64,000 nucleotides of DNA from Oceanimonas baumannii (lineage in GTDB: Bacteria > Pseudomonadota > Gammaproteobacteria > Enterobacterales > Aeromonadaceae), in the NCBI RefSeq assembly GCF_002245495.1, contig NZ_NQJF01000011.1, positions 62,001 through 126,000 of the forward strand, read 5' to 3'. Position 1 is the first letter of the stretch. Each line of letters begins with the position of its first letter. Both the position numbers and the translations under genes were made by a program. This document shows positions 1 to 8,670 of this stretch, in pieces. The notes beneath the pieces are model-generated. The model made no database searches. It was not told where the DNA came from and saw nothing but the letters and a program-made list of their open reading frames with translations.

Positions 1-1
1 G

Positions 2-856
2 GCCGTGGTTGACTATGGCGGCTATGCTCAGGCAGCAGAAAAGCTGAATAAAAGTCAGTCTTCCCTCAATCATGCGGTGGCCAAGTTGCAGCAGGCTCTG
101 GGCCTGTCACTGCTGGAAGTGCGGGGCCGCAAAGCCTGTCTCACGCCTCAGGGCGAAGTGTTTTTACGGCGTTCACGCAAGCTGACCCAGGATGTGGAAA
201 GCCTGGAACACCTGGCAGATATTCTTTCCAGTGGCTGGGAGCCGGTGCTGCGCATCGTGGTTGAAGCTTCTCTGCCACGAACGCCACTCTACCAGGCTCT
301 GACGGCTTTTCGCTCTCAGTCCCGGGGCTGCCGCATTTATCTGGTGGAAACCCAGCCATCCGGCTGTCAGGCCGTCATTACCCAGCAAGCCGCCCATATG
401 GTCTTTGCGTCACGAGCTTACCCCAACATAACATCATTACCCCTGGCCACAACGGTATATGTGCCGGTGTGTGCTCCGGACCACCCGCTGGCCACCCTGA
501 GCGGGGTGGCCCATACCGAGTTGGAGCAACAGTTGGAGCTGGTACTGGCCGATGGCAATGAACAGGAAGAGGGGTGGGCCAGAGGCGAGCAACGCTGGAT
601 TATTCATCACCTGCACGATGCTCTGTCATTACTGCGCCGGGGGGTAGGCTTTGCCTGGCTGCCGCTGGATGTGGTGTCCCCCCTGCTCAATGACGGCGTG
701 CTGGTTCGCATCAATATGGCCAATCAGGCCCTGCGCAAGCGCTTTACGCATCTGGTATTGCCCGGCACCACGCCGCCCGGCCCGGCAGCCAGCCTGCTGC
801 TGAGTCTGATCCGCAAATATTATGATGAACAAAGCCAGCAAGCAGATTTATCCTGA
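2..856 (+). CDS. LysR-family transcriptional regulator (5' truncated by window)
   Basis: The reading frame is open to the left edge and enters in the middle of a LysR winged helix-turn-helix (AVVDYGGYAQAAEKLN, then SQSSLNHAVAKLQQALG), so about ten N-terminal residues lie outside the window. The internal GTG at 5 is not a credible start. The rest, about 280 residues, is the linker helix and the effector-binding domain expected of a roughly 300-residue LysR protein. It would act in the cytoplasm as a DNA-binding activator or repressor. It lies 62 bases upstream of the MalY/PatB-like gene on the same strand, so control of that gene or of the transporter beyond it is plausible but not shown. The effector is unknown. 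Confidence 0.9.
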   Translation, partial: AVVDYGGYAQAAEKLNKSQSSLNHAVAKLQQALGLSLLEVRGRKACLTPQGEVFLRRSRKLTQDVESLEHLADILSSGWEPVLRIVVEASLPRTPLYQALTAFRSQSRGCRIYLVETQPSGCQAVITQQAAHMVFASRAYPNITSLPLATTVYVPVCAPDHPLATLSGVAHTELEQQLELVLADGNEQEEGWARGEQRWIIHHLHDALSLLRRGVGFAWLPLDVVSPLLNDGVLVRINMANQALRKRFTHLVLPGTTPPGPAASLLLSLIRKYYDEQSQQADLS

Positions 857-918
857 TTGTTGCCAGTACGCTCATGCTTCCTTATGCTCTCTGGTTCCCA
901 GTTGGACAAGGAACCCTC

Positions 919-2055
919 ATGTTTGATTTCGATCAGTGGATAGACCGCCGCCCTACCCGTGCTCTTAAATGGCTGAAATACGAAGGCACCGACATTTTGC
1001 CCATGTGGGTTGCCGACACCGAGTTCAAGGCCCCGCCAGCCGTAATTAATGCCCTGAATGAACGGGTAGAACACGGTATTTTTGGCTATAGCCGCCCTAC
1101 CCCGGCACTGACCGAACTAATTATTACCCGTTTACGCGAACGCTATGGTTGGGAAATCCAGGCCGACTGGCTGGTCTATATGCCCGGTGTGGTTCCGGCC
1201 CTTAATCTGGCCTGCCAGACCTTCAGCGAACCGGGCAGCCATATTCTGATGCCCAAGCCCATTTATTATCCCTTTTTGCATGCGCCCGGCTTCCATGGCC
1301 GCAAGGCCGCCCATGTGGAAATGGTGGAAAAAGACGGTCGCTGGTTGCTGGATCTGGAATCCCTCGAACGTCAGGCCAAAGACAGTGAGCTGTTACTGTT
1401 TTGTAACCCCCATAATCCGGGCGGCACCATTTATACCCGGGAAGAGCTGGCGGCCATCAACGACATTGCCGAGCGCCACAATCTGATTGTGTGCTCCGAC
1501 GAAATTCACTGTGACCTGTTGCTCGATGAAGGCAAGCCTCACGTGCCATATGCCGACATCAGTGATGATGCCGCCAATCGCAGTATTATTCTGATGGCAC
1601 CGAGCAAAACTTTTAACATTGCCGGTCTGTGCTGCTCCTTTGCGGTGGTGCCCAATGCCGAACTGCGGACCCGTTTTACCCGTTCCGCCCGCGGCATTAT
1701 GGCCGATGTGAACCTGCTGGGCTTTGTCGCCGCCGAGGCCGCCTATGCCGATGGCGAAGAGTGGCTGCAGGCCCAACTCGGCTACCTGCGCCAGAACCGG
1801 GATCTGCTGGTGGAACGCCTGAACAATGTGCCCGATGTGCGGGTATTGGCTCCCGAAGCCACCTACCTAGCCTGGGTGGATATCAGCGCTCTGGAGCTGG
1901 ATGACCCCATTGGTTTCTTTGAGCAAGCCGGAGTCGGACTCTCTCCCGGTGGCCAGTTTGGTGGCAGTGACTTTGTACGGCTCAACTTTGGCTGTCCCCG
2001 TGCCATGCTGGATGAAGCCCTGCACCGGATGATTGCCGCTATCAACAACCGTTAA
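919..2055 (+). CDS. MalY/PatB family PLP aminotransferase (cystathionine beta-lyase-like)
   Basis: A 378-residue fold-type I PLP enzyme. The N-terminus (FDFDQWIDRRPTRALKW) and the WVADTEFKAPPAV segment are typical of the MalY/PatB subgroup, whose members cleave C-S bonds of cystathionine or cysteine conjugates, releasing pyruvate and ammonia. CNPHNPGG and the SKTFNIAGL motif, with its PLP-binding lysine, are intact. I chose ATG 919 because AAGGAA sits just before it and the family N-terminus begins there; an in-frame ATG at 874 adds 15 unlikely residues. The neighbours are a LysR regulator and a TAXI TRAP transporter, which suggests handling of an imported amino acid or sulfur compound. That is inference; the substrate cannot be read from the sequence. 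Confidence 0.88.
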   Translation: MFDFDQWIDRRPTRALKWLKYEGTDILPMWVADTEFKAPPAVINALNERVEHGIFGYSRPTPALTELIITRLRERYGWEIQADWLVYMPGVVPALNLACQTFSEPGSHILMPKPIYYPFLHAPGFHGRKAAHVEMVEKDGRWLLDLESLERQAKDSELLLFCNPHNPGGTIYTREELAAINDIAERHNLIVCSDEIHCDLLLDEGKPHVPYADISDDAANRSIILMAPSKTFNIAGLCCSFAVVPNAELRTRFTRSARGIMADVNLLGFVAAEAAYADGEEWLQAQLGYLRQNRDLLVERLNNVPDVRVLAPEATYLAWVDISALELDDPIGFFEQAGVGLSPGGQFGGSDFVRLNFGCPRAMLDEALHRMIAAINNR

Positions 2056-2059
2056 CCTC

Positions 2060-2084
2060 AAGGCCGGCTCTCCGCCGGCCTTTT
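2060..2084 (+). terminator. Rho-independent terminator after the MalY/PatB gene
   Basis: A 9-bp stem (AAGGCCGGC / GCCGGCCTT) with a 5-base loop is followed by a short T run, just after the stop codon at 2055. It separates the aminotransferase from the transporter genes. Confidence 0.8.
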
Positions 2085-2211
2085 CATTGACCCGAAACAT
2101 ACTCAAAAGGCACCTTTTCCTCGCCTTCCGCCACTCCTTTTTGCTATCTTTGAACAGCTTAACTAATCATCAAAGCACGACTGTTGAACCTTAAGACAAG
2201 GAAAAGGAACT

Positions 2212-3195
2212 ATGTCGATTAAAAAAACCATCAGTGGCGCAGCCGCAGTGATGACCCTGGGACTGGGTGCAGGCGTATCCGGTGCCATGGCCGCAGATCA
2301 GAGCTTTATCACCATCGGTACCGGCGGTGTAACCGGTGTGTATTACCCTACCGGTGGTGCCATTTGTCGTCTGGTTAACCAGGGTCGTGCCGAGCACGGA
2401 ATTCGCTGCTCGGTGGAAAGTACCGGCGGCTCCGGCTACAACCTGAACTCACTGCGCTCTGGTGAACTGGAAGTAGGTGTTGCCCAGTCAGATCTGGAAT
2501 ATCAGGCACTGAAGGGTGAAGGTCCTTTTGCCGAACAGGGCGCTTATGACGATCTGCGCGCGGTATTTGCCCTGCACGGTGAAGCTCTTACCATCGTCGC
2601 CCGCCAGGACGCCGACATCAAAACCTTTGAAGATCTCAAGGGTAAACGCGTCAACATTGGCAACCCCGGCTCCGGCCAGCGCGATACCATGGAAGTGTTG
2701 CTGAAAGCTTATGGCTGGACCCATGACGACTTCAGTCTGGTGTCTGAGCTGCGCCCGGCAGAGCATGGCCAGGCCCTGTGTGATAACCGCATTGATGCCT
2801 TTGTCTATGTGGTTGGTCACCCCAACGGCTCGATTAAAGAAGCCACCACTGCCTGTGAAGCCAACCTGGTCTCCGTCAACGGCGAAGTAGTGGAGAAACT
2901 GATCAGTGATAATGCCTACTACCGTCATATCACCATTCCCGGCGGCGAATACACCGGCTCTGATGAAGATGTGCAGACCTTTGGCGTAGGTGCCAACCTG
3001 GTGACCAGCGCTAAGGTACCTGAAGAGCAAATTTATCAGCTGACCAAAGCCGTTTTCGACAACTTTGATCAGTTTGTGCGCCTGCACCCTGCCTTTGCTA
3101 ATCTGAAGAAGGAAGAAATGGTGAAAGACGGCCTGAGCGCGCCGCTGCACCCGGGTGCTCAGAAGTATTACAAGGAAGCAGGCCTGATCGAGTAA
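2212..3195 (+). CDS. TAXI-family TRAP transporter solute-binding protein
   Basis: A 327-residue periplasmic protein. Residues 1-27 form a signal peptide (two lysines near the start, hydrophobic core, cleavage after AMA). The mature protein opens with [17 protein letters not shown], the signature of TAXI (TRAP-associated extracytoplasmic immunogenic) binding proteins, and carries the family's [18 protein letters not shown] block. It captures a small solute in the periplasm and passes it to the fused permease encoded next. A strong AAGGAA-type ribosome site precedes ATG 2212. TAXI proteins often bind glutamate or dicarboxylates, but the ligand here is unknown. Confidence 0.95.
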   Translation: MSIKKTISGAAAVMTLGLGAGVSGAMAADQSFITIGTGGVTGVYYPTGGAICRLVNQGRAEHGIRCSVESTGGSGYNLNSLRSGELEVGVAQSDLEYQALKGEGPFAEQGAYDDLRAVFALHGEALTIVARQDADIKTFEDLKGKRVNIGNPGSGQRDTMEVLLKAYGWTHDDFSLVSELRPAEHGQALCDNRIDAFVYVVGHPNGSIKEATTACEANLVSVNGEVVEKLISDNAYYRHITIPGGEYTGSDEDVQTFGVGANLVTSAKVPEEQIYQLTKAVFDNFDQFVRLHPAFANLKKEEMVKDGLSAPLHPGAQKYYKEAGLIE

Positions 3196-3245
3196 TTCAG
3201 TCTTACACCGGGGAAGCTTGCTTCCCTGAACTGGTCAGGATACCT

Positions 3246-3281
3246 CCGGGGCGGCAAGCGCAGAACTTGCCGCCCCGGTTT
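3246..3281 (+). promoter_or_regulatory. Very stable intercistronic hairpin between TRAP binding protein and permease
   Basis: A perfect 13-bp GC-rich stem (3246-3258 pairs with 3266-3278) with a 7-base loop is followed only by TTTG. It lies about 35 bases before the permease start. It probably stabilises the upstream mRNA or causes partial termination, giving more binding protein than permease. Confidence 0.6.
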
Positions 3282-3312
3282 GCTGTATAAGCTGACATTC
3301 GGAGGAAAAACC

Positions 3313-5892
3313 ATGTCTCAACCGCCCCAGGATAACACTCAGCAAACGCTGGATGAAATGCTGGCTCAGGCCGATACCGGCGGCCGCCACCCTACGGGCT
3401 TTGGCCACTGGGCACTGCTGATGGTCCCTTTGTGCTGGGCCCTGTTCCAGCTGTGGTACGTATCACCCCTGCCCTTTATGTTTAACATCGGTATTTTTAA
3501 CGATACCGAAGCCAGATCCATTCACCTGGCATTTGCCATCTTTCTGTCGTTTACTGCCTTTCCTGCCTTAAAACACTCTCCCCGGGATCGTATTCCCTGG
3601 CACGACTGGACCCTGGCCTTGGCTGGTGCCTTCTGCGCGGCCTACCTGTTCCTGTTCTACCATGAACTGGCCAGCCGGCCCGGTCTGCCCATCACCCAGG
3701 ATCTGGTGGTGGCCTGCATTGGCATGCTGCTGCTGCTGGAAGCCACCCGCAGAGCGCTGGGTCCGCCACTGATGGTCGTGGCTGCGATCTTTTTGTTCTA
3801 CACCTTTGCCGGTCCCATGATGCCGGACGTGATCGCACACCGTGGAGCCAGTCTGGCACGGACCGTTACCCACCAGTGGCTGACCACTGAAGGGGTATTC
3901 GGTGTCGCTCTTGGCGTCTCGACTTCCTTCGTGTTTATGTTTGTGCTGTTTGGCTCCTTGCTGGAGCGGGCCGGCGCCGGCAATTACTTCATTAAGCTGG
4001 CATTTTCCCTGCTCGGCCATTTGCGTGGCGGTCCGGCCAAGGCGGCCGTGGTGTCATCAGGATTATCCGGGCTGGTGTCCGGCTCTTCCATTGCCAACGT
4101 CGTCACCACTGGCACCTTTACCATACCGCTGATGAAGCGGGTCGGATTTCCTGCCACCAAGGCCGGTGCTGTTGAAGTAGCCGCCTCCACCAACGGACAG
4201 CTCACCCCGCCCATTATGGGGGCAGCGGCCTTTCTGATGGTAGAATACGTGGGTATTTCCTACATTGAGGTCATTAAAGCCGCCATTCTGCCGGCCCTGA
4301 TCTCTTATGCCGCCCTGATCTACATTGTGCACCTTGAAGCGGTAAAGGCCGGCATGCAGCCGCTGCAGCAACGGCGCAAGGTCACCGTGGCTCAGCGTCT
4401 GTTTGGCTTTATGACCATGATTGTCGGCATGCTGCTGCTGTCTGCCATCATTTATTACGGCATCGGCTGGACCAAAACCCTGTTTGGCCCCCTGGCCACC
4501 TGGGTACTGAGCGGGCTGGCTCTGGTCAGCTATGTGGCACTGGTGGCCTGGTCTGCCCGGTTGCCGGATCTCGCGATTGACGATCCCGACAGCCCCGATA
4601 TTCATATGCCCGATCCCGGCCCCACCTTCAAGTCGGGCATGTATTACCTGCTGCCCATCGTGGTACTGGTATGGTGTCTGACCGTGGAACGCCTGTCTCC
4701 CGGTCTCTCCGCCTTCTGGGCCACGCTGTTCATGATGTTCATTGTGGTCACCCACAAGCCGCTCAAGGCCATGTTCCGCAAGCAACAATCCGAAGGACTG
4801 CTGAAAGAAGGTGCCTTCGACTTGTTTATGGGGCTGGTCACCGGTGCCCGTAACATGATTGGCATTGGCGTGGCCACCGCTGCTGCCGGCATCGTGGTCG
4901 GCACCGTCACCCTGACCGGCATCGGCCTGGTGATGACCGAGTTTGTGGAATTCATCTCCGGTGGCAGTCTGCTGCTGATGCTGATTTTCACCGCTGTGAT
5001 CAGCCTGCTGCTGGGCATGGGCCTGCCCACCACCGCCAACTATATCGTGGTGTCGACCCTGATGGCGCCGGTGATTGTTAACCTGGGCGCGCAGCACGGA
5101 TTAATTGTGCCACTGATTGCCGTGCACTTGTTTGTGTTCTACTTCGGCATACTGGCAGACGATACACCGCCGGTGGGGCTGGCCGCCTTTGCCGCCGCAG
5201 CCATTGCCAAAGCCGATCCGATCAAAACCGGTATACAGGGGTTTGCCTACGACATTCGTACCGCCATTCTGCCCTTTATGTTTATCTTCAACACCCAGCT
5301 ACTGCTGCTGGGCATAGATAGCTGGGGAGGACTGCTGCTGACCATTGTCAGTGCACTGGCGGCCATGCTGCTGTTCGCCGCTGCAACCCAGGGGTTCTGG
5401 CTGGTCAAAAGCCGCTGGTGGGAAACCCTGGCATTGCTGCTGGTGGCCTTTACTCTGTTCCGCCCCGGCTTTTTCTGGGACAAACTGTTTCCGCCGATGA
5501 CGCAATATGACGCCAGCCAGTGGGAACAAGTGGTGGAAAGCCTGCCGGAAAGCGAGTCAATTATTCTGCAACTGGGGGGCACCAATTTGTTTGGTGAACC
5601 GGTGAACAAGGTGGTGAAGCTTAATTTCGACGCCGACCGCTCAAGTGCTGCTGACAGACTGGCCAGCACTGGGATCAGCAACTTGCGTAGCGAAGGTGAC
5701 AAAGTGCTGATCGACATGGTGGACTTTGGCAGTCAGGCTGAACGCCTGGGCGTGGACTTCGATCTTGAAGTGGTCTCCCTGCAACGCCCGTCCGACCGCC
5801 CCGACAAAGAGTGGATGTTTATTCCGGCGCTGCTGCTGACCGCATGGGTGGCCTGGGCACAACGCCGCCGCCGGTCCGGCACAACGGCATAA
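3313..5892 (+). CDS. TRAP transporter fused permease (DctQM type, DUF3394 C-terminus)
   Basis: An inner-membrane protein of about 859 residues combining the small (DctQ) and large (DctM) TRAP permease subunits in one chain, as is usual for TAXI systems. The M domain shows SGLSGLVSGSSIANVVTTG and the LLGMGLPTTANYIVVSTL block. About 125 residues at the C-terminus are mostly soluble with one last membrane helix and resemble the DUF3394 tail. Sodium- or proton-driven uptake of the ligand caught by the upstream binding protein is known for the family. ATG 3313 follows GGAGG at 3301; an in-frame TTG at 3280 lies inside the preceding hairpin and is unlikely to be used. Confidence 0.93.
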   Translation: MSQPPQDNTQQTLDEMLAQADTGGRHPTGFGHWALLMVPLCWALFQLWYVSPLPFMFNIGIFNDTEARSIHLAFAIFLSFTAFPALKHSPRDRIPWHDWTLALAGAFCAAYLFLFYHELASRPGLPITQDLVVACIGMLLLLEATRRALGPPLMVVAAIFLFYTFAGPMMPDVIAHRGASLARTVTHQWLTTEGVFGVALGVSTSFVFMFVLFGSLLERAGAGNYFIKLAFSLLGHLRGGPAKAAVVSSGLSGLVSGSSIANVVTTGTFTIPLMKRVGFPATKAGAVEVAASTNGQLTPPIMGAAAFLMVEYVGISYIEVIKAAILPALISYAALIYIVHLEAVKAGMQPLQQRRKVTVAQRLFGFMTMIVGMLLLSAIIYYGIGWTKTLFGPLATWVLSGLALVSYVALVAWSARLPDLAIDDPDSPDIHMPDPGPTFKSGMYYLLPIVVLVWCLTVERLSPGLSAFWATLFMMFIVVTHKPLKAMFRKQQSEGLLKEGAFDLFMGLVTGARNMIGIGVATAAAGIVVGTVTLTGIGLVMTEFVEFISGGSLLLMLIFTAVISLLLGMGLPTTANYIVVSTLMAPVIVNLGAQHGLIVPLIAVHLFVFYFGILADDTPPVGLAAFAAAAIAKADPIKTGIQGFAYDIRTAILPFMFIFNTQLLLLGIDSWGGLLLTIVSALAAMLLFAAATQGFWLVKSRWWETLALLLVAFTLFRPGFFWDKLFPPMTQYDASQWEQVVESLPESESIILQLGGTNLFGEPVNKVVKLNFDADRSSAADRLASTGISNLRSEGDKVLIDMVDFGSQAERLGVDFDLEVVSLQRPSDRPDKEWMFIPALLLTAWVAWAQRRRRSGTTA

Positions 5893-5898
5893 TGAGAA

Positions 5899-5925
5899 AT
5901 GCCGGCCCTGATGGCCGGCATTATT
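5899..5925 (+). terminator. Terminator after TRAP permease
   Basis: A 9-bp stem (ATGCCGGCC / GGCCGGCAT) is followed by TATTTTAT directly after the permease stop. It ends the transporter operon, and the convergent YdhR-like gene stops immediately beyond it. Confidence 0.75.
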
Positions 5926-6228
5926 TTATACCGGGCCCCGGTCTATCGTCGTTAACGCCTCATTCACAGCAAAAATCCGTCCTCGAATATCACTGATTCC
6001 GAAACTCTGCAGCCGGGCGGTGTGTTTTTCCAGATAGCGCTGTGCACTATCCGGGTCTTTAAACAAATAGAGACCACCCGCCTCGCCGGTTTTCGGGTTT
6101 TCCGTCCAGATTTTCCAGATAAACCCCGGCTCGTCGGCAATGGACTGGGCAAGACCGGCCATAGCGGTCGCCATTTCCTGGCCAAATGGTCCCGTGTAGG
6201 GGAAATCAACCTGCACGACTGTTTTCAT
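5926..6228 (-). CDS. YdhR-family putative monooxygenase
   Basis: A 100-residue protein matching E. coli YdhR in length and pattern: VDFPYTGPFGQEMA, then EPGFIWKIWTEN, then EAGGLYLFKD and YLEKHTARL. The family is a small dimeric alpha/beta-barrel fold with presumed, unproven monooxygenase activity. The frame has three possible starts: GTG 6237, ATG 6231 and ATG 6228. AAGGTG at 6240-6235 sits about 6 bases before ATG 6228, which also gives the family length. It is convergent with the TRAP operon and is probably monocistronic. Confidence 0.88.
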   Translation of the reverse strand: MKTVVQVDFPYTGPFGQEMATAMAGLAQSIADEPGFIWKIWTENPKTGEAGGLYLFKDPDSAQRYLEKHTARLQSFGISDIRGRIFAVNEALTTIDRGPV

Positions 6229-6321
6229 CATCTTCACCTTTACTGGTTCACCTGGCTGCTACTGTAATGCAGGGCAGAAACGGCGACAACTCTCTGCTGC
6301 CTGACCAAACTTGGCGAAAAG

Positions 6322-6360
6322 CACAAAAAAGCCCGTTGCATTGGCAACGGGCTTTTTTGG
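6322..6360 (-). terminator. Terminator of tRNA-Ser (symmetrical, could act both ways)
   Basis: An 11-bp stem (AAGCCCGTTGC / GCAACGGGCTT) is flanked by A6 and T6 runs. It lies just beyond the tRNA 3' end and upstream of the YdhR-like gene. Confidence 0.85.
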
Positions 6361-6362
6361 TC

Positions 6363-6453
6363 TGGCGGAGGAGGTGGGATTTGAACCCACGGTGGGCTAT
6401 TAACCCACGCCGGTTTTCAAGACCGGTGCATTCAACCACTCTGCCACCCCTCC
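6363..6453 (-). tRNA. tRNA-Ser (anticodon TGA)
   Basis: A 91-nt class II tRNA. The 7-bp acceptor stem closes with encoded CCA (6363-6365), the anticodon loop reads CTTGAAA (TGA), and there is a long variable arm of GTGGGTTAATAGCCCAC form followed by GGTTCAAATCC in the T arm. It reads UCA and other UCN serine codons. It is a single gene with its own promoter and terminator. Confidence 0.97.
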
Positions 6454-6463
6454 TGATGCGCGA

Positions 6464-6493
6464 ATAATACTGTGTTCAGGCTTGCTCTGTAAA
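6464..6493 (-). promoter_or_regulatory. Promoter of tRNA-Ser
   Basis: Read on the minus strand: TTTACA (6493-6488), an 18-base spacer, TATTAT (6469-6464), then a GC-rich discriminator (TCGCGC) just before the tRNA. GC-rich discriminators are typical of stringently controlled stable-RNA promoters. Confidence 0.65.
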
Positions 6494-6505
6494 GGGACAA
6501 CCGAC

Positions 6506-6706
6506 TCAATTGCTTTTCAAATCATCACTTTGCACACTTTTCGTGATATATTCATGCTGTTGGTTCAAAAAGTAATCACGCAAAAACTGCTCGTCCAGTG
6601 GAGACAGGTCAAAACGGCGGCCGGCCTCGGTAATGATACTGCTATTGATGCACGGCTGCTCCGTCAGCCAGCGCAATGCCTTACGCAAGGCTTCATGCTC
6701 ACTCAT
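6506..6706 (-). CDS. Small hypothetical protein (66 aa)
   Basis: Not recognised. It is a soluble, helical-looking 66-residue protein rich in charged residues (EALRKALRWLTEQ, then LSPLDEQFLRDYFLNQQ), with no signal peptide or membrane segment. A clear AAGGGGTGAG ribosome site lies 7-8 bases before ATG 6706, which supports real translation. It is divergent from the HPP-family gene across an AT-rich spacer. The ORF end abuts the tRNA-Ser promoter region. Confidence 0.6.
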   Translation of the reverse strand: MSEHEALRKALRWLTEQPCINSSIITEAGRRFDLSPLDEQFLRDYFLNQQHEYITKSVQSDDLKSN

Positions 6707-6838
6707 GGCTCACCCCTTATCCATAAATTATGCGTTTTTTGCATGAATGACTGCTTTTATTTTTTATGCATTATAAATACAATTTAACCGCTCAATTTAT
6801 AAGCATATATTATAAAATCACTGCAACACGAGGTCTCA

Positions 6839-7393
6839 ATGCACTTTAAACACCGCTTGCGTGACGCAACCCTGGCCGGCACCGCCGCTTTTGTGGCAGT
6901 TATCTGCCTGAGTTACCTGAAAGACTGGACCCATTTTATGGTACTGAGTGCCCCCTTGGGCGCGACCCTGGTGCTATTGTTGCTATTGCCCTCAGCCCCC
7001 CTGTCACGTCCCAAGCATGTAATCCTGGGTCATTTACTCACCACCTGTATCACCGTAGCAGGTTTGGAGTTTATCCCCGATCCTACTCTGGGCCTGGGCA
7101 TCTGTTTTGGTTTAAGTATCACCCTGATGGTATTGACCGATACGCTGCATCCTCCCGCCGGGGCCAACCCTATTCTGATTTATCTGTCGGGGGCACACCT
7201 GACGCCGCTGGACTTTATTCTTCCCACCCTGGCCGGCACCCTGTTTATGGTCGGGTTTGCCAGTATGTATCACTATATCTTTACACACCGACGCTATCCG
7301 TTTGGTCCCAAGGTGACCTGCCCCAAGAATCATGCCGTAAAAGAGCAGCAACCGGCCGAGCAGGAATCCCGGCCGGCCTCCATCACCGACTAG
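6839..7393 (+). CDS. HPP-family integral membrane protein
   Basis: A 184-residue membrane protein with four or five hydrophobic segments and the name-giving HPPAGANP motif in the middle (LTDTLHPPAGANPILIYL), which identifies the HPP family. Members are small four-helix inner-membrane proteins; some have been linked to nitrite transport in plastids and cyanobacteria, but the bacterial role is largely unknown. A GAGG-type ribosome site precedes ATG 6839. The upstream 100 bases are very AT-rich and likely hold the promoter. The hydrophilic tail after about residue 155 carries no known motif. Confidence 0.9.
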   Translation: MHFKHRLRDATLAGTAAFVAVICLSYLKDWTHFMVLSAPLGATLVLLLLLPSAPLSRPKHVILGHLLTTCITVAGLEFIPDPTLGLGICFGLSITLMVLTDTLHPPAGANPILIYLSGAHLTPLDFILPTLAGTLFMVGFASMYHYIFTHRRYPFGPKVTCPKNHAVKEQQPAEQESRPASITD

Positions 7394-7541
7394 TCTGCAA
7401 AGAAAACGGCGGTTCTCCTGTTGCTCTGCTGTGCACAAACGCAGCCACAATAGGTGGCACTTTGTGTTCAATTTCCCATCACAAAGATGGGACAAAAGAC
7501 TCAAACCAACCGTTCAGATCTCAGGACATGGCTGATAAAAC

Positions 7542-7570
7542 AAAAAAGAGCGCCGGGGCGCTCTTTCGGT
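7542..7570 (-). terminator. Terminator of the OmpK/Tsx-like gene
   Basis: A GAGCGCC / GGCGCTC stem flanked by A6 and TTTC. It lies just downstream of the minus-strand porin gene that ends at 7598. Confidence 0.7.
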
Positions 7571-7597
7571 CACAAAGGCAAGTATTTAACCCGCCAC

Positions 7598-8473
7598 TCA
7601 GAAGTGCCATTCCAGCTGTAAGGTAGGAGCACGGGTATCGACACCCGGCTTGCCATGGTTACCGAACTTGTTGTCCCAGTATTCATAGCCAACCCCTGCC
7701 CAGAGAGTATTACTCTTGCTGAACGCCAGCTCACCCACATCCACCATCAGAGAAGTACGGATCAGCACTTCCGGTTTGGTTTCAGCATTAAAGTAATCCT
7801 GCCCTTTGGCACCATTGTAGTTACCAAAGCCCTGGAATTTCATCGGTACCGGACCCGCATTGAAAGGAATACCCCAAGCCAGGTTCACAATATAGTAAGG
7901 GTCAAAGCTCAGGTCATTGTGATTGCCGGGAGCACCGCACGGTGCAAGACCACAGTGATTGCGCTCATAGGCATAGAACAGGCTCAGATCCGCAAAGCCC
8001 TTGGGCAAACCAAATTTCAGTGTCGGCCCCACAACCAGCAACTGCTTGCGTGGTGCAAACGCCGTATTTTTGGTATTCAGATCAAAACCGGCCGTCATGG
8101 CGACTTCCTTGACCGGGCCAAAACTCAGATCGGTATCAAACACTTTGCCCAGATGCAGCTGGTGACGATACGTCAGATAAGCTTCAGTGGCACCATCACC
8201 TTCACCCCGGGCATCGCCACTGGCCGGATCCATGTTGTCTGACTGCAGAATATCTAGGTTAAAAAAGTTCTGACCATACGCATAGCCACTGGCGTGCGTC
8301 AGCTGTAAAACATGCTTTTCAACATCATGGGGGTTACTCGGCTCAGTGAATTCACTGCTGTAACGGTAGCCGATAAAGGTATCGGACCAGGTGGCAGCAC
8401 TCACCTGAGGTACCGCAGAAACGGCCAGTGCCAGGGCAGACAGAGTGAAAACGTGCTTGCAGGTTTGCTTCAT
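7598..8473 (-). CDS. ompK: OmpK/Tsx-family outer-membrane channel
   Basis: A 291-residue outer-membrane beta-barrel of the nucleoside-specific channel (Tsx/OmpK) family. The signal peptide is MKQTCKHVFTLSALALAVSA with cleavage near VSA-ATWSD. The mature N-terminus WSDTFIGYRYSSEFTEPSN is the hallmark of Vibrio OmpK, and the chain ends in aromatic LEWHF as barrels do. Likely role: diffusion of nucleosides or other small solutes. ATG 8473 has GAAGGAAT upstream; a longer frame to 8524 would hide the signal peptide. It lies downstream of astE on the same strand but is separated from it by a terminator and its own promoter region. Confidence 0.88.
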   Translation of the reverse strand: MKQTCKHVFTLSALALAVSAVPQVSAATWSDTFIGYRYSSEFTEPSNPHDVEKHVLQLTHASGYAYGQNFFNLDILQSDNMDPASGDARGEGDGATEAYLTYRHQLHLGKVFDTDLSFGPVKEVAMTAGFDLNTKNTAFAPRKQLLVVGPTLKFGLPKGFADLSLFYAYERNHCGLAPCGAPGNHNDLSFDPYYIVNLAWGIPFNAGPVPMKFQGFGNYNGAKGQDYFNAETKPEVLIRTSLMVDVGELAFSKSNTLWAGVGYEYWDNKFGNHGKPGVDTRAPTLQLEWHF

Positions 8474-8633
8474 AACCGTGATTCCTTCACATGGTTCAAA
8501 GAGTAAATACCGACGTGAATACAAAATAAATTAATTTTGTACTTTTTATTGTAATACGTCCTTCCACGACCAGATGATTGCACAAGCACACACTAAAGAT
8601 CTACATTTTGTTCACAAAAGTATAATGAGAGTC

Positions 8634-8670
8634 AAAAAAAGCCTCTCTGCCTGACAATTACCCCAGAGGC
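8634..8670 (-). terminator. Terminator of astE
   Basis: On the minus strand GCCTCT (8670-8665) pairs with AGAGGC (8646-8641) across the astE stop codon and is followed by seven T residues. Confidence 0.65.

Noticed and set aside
8474..8633. A possible CRP site upstream of ompK
   Set aside because: TGTGA has no convincing TCACA partner at the right spacing.
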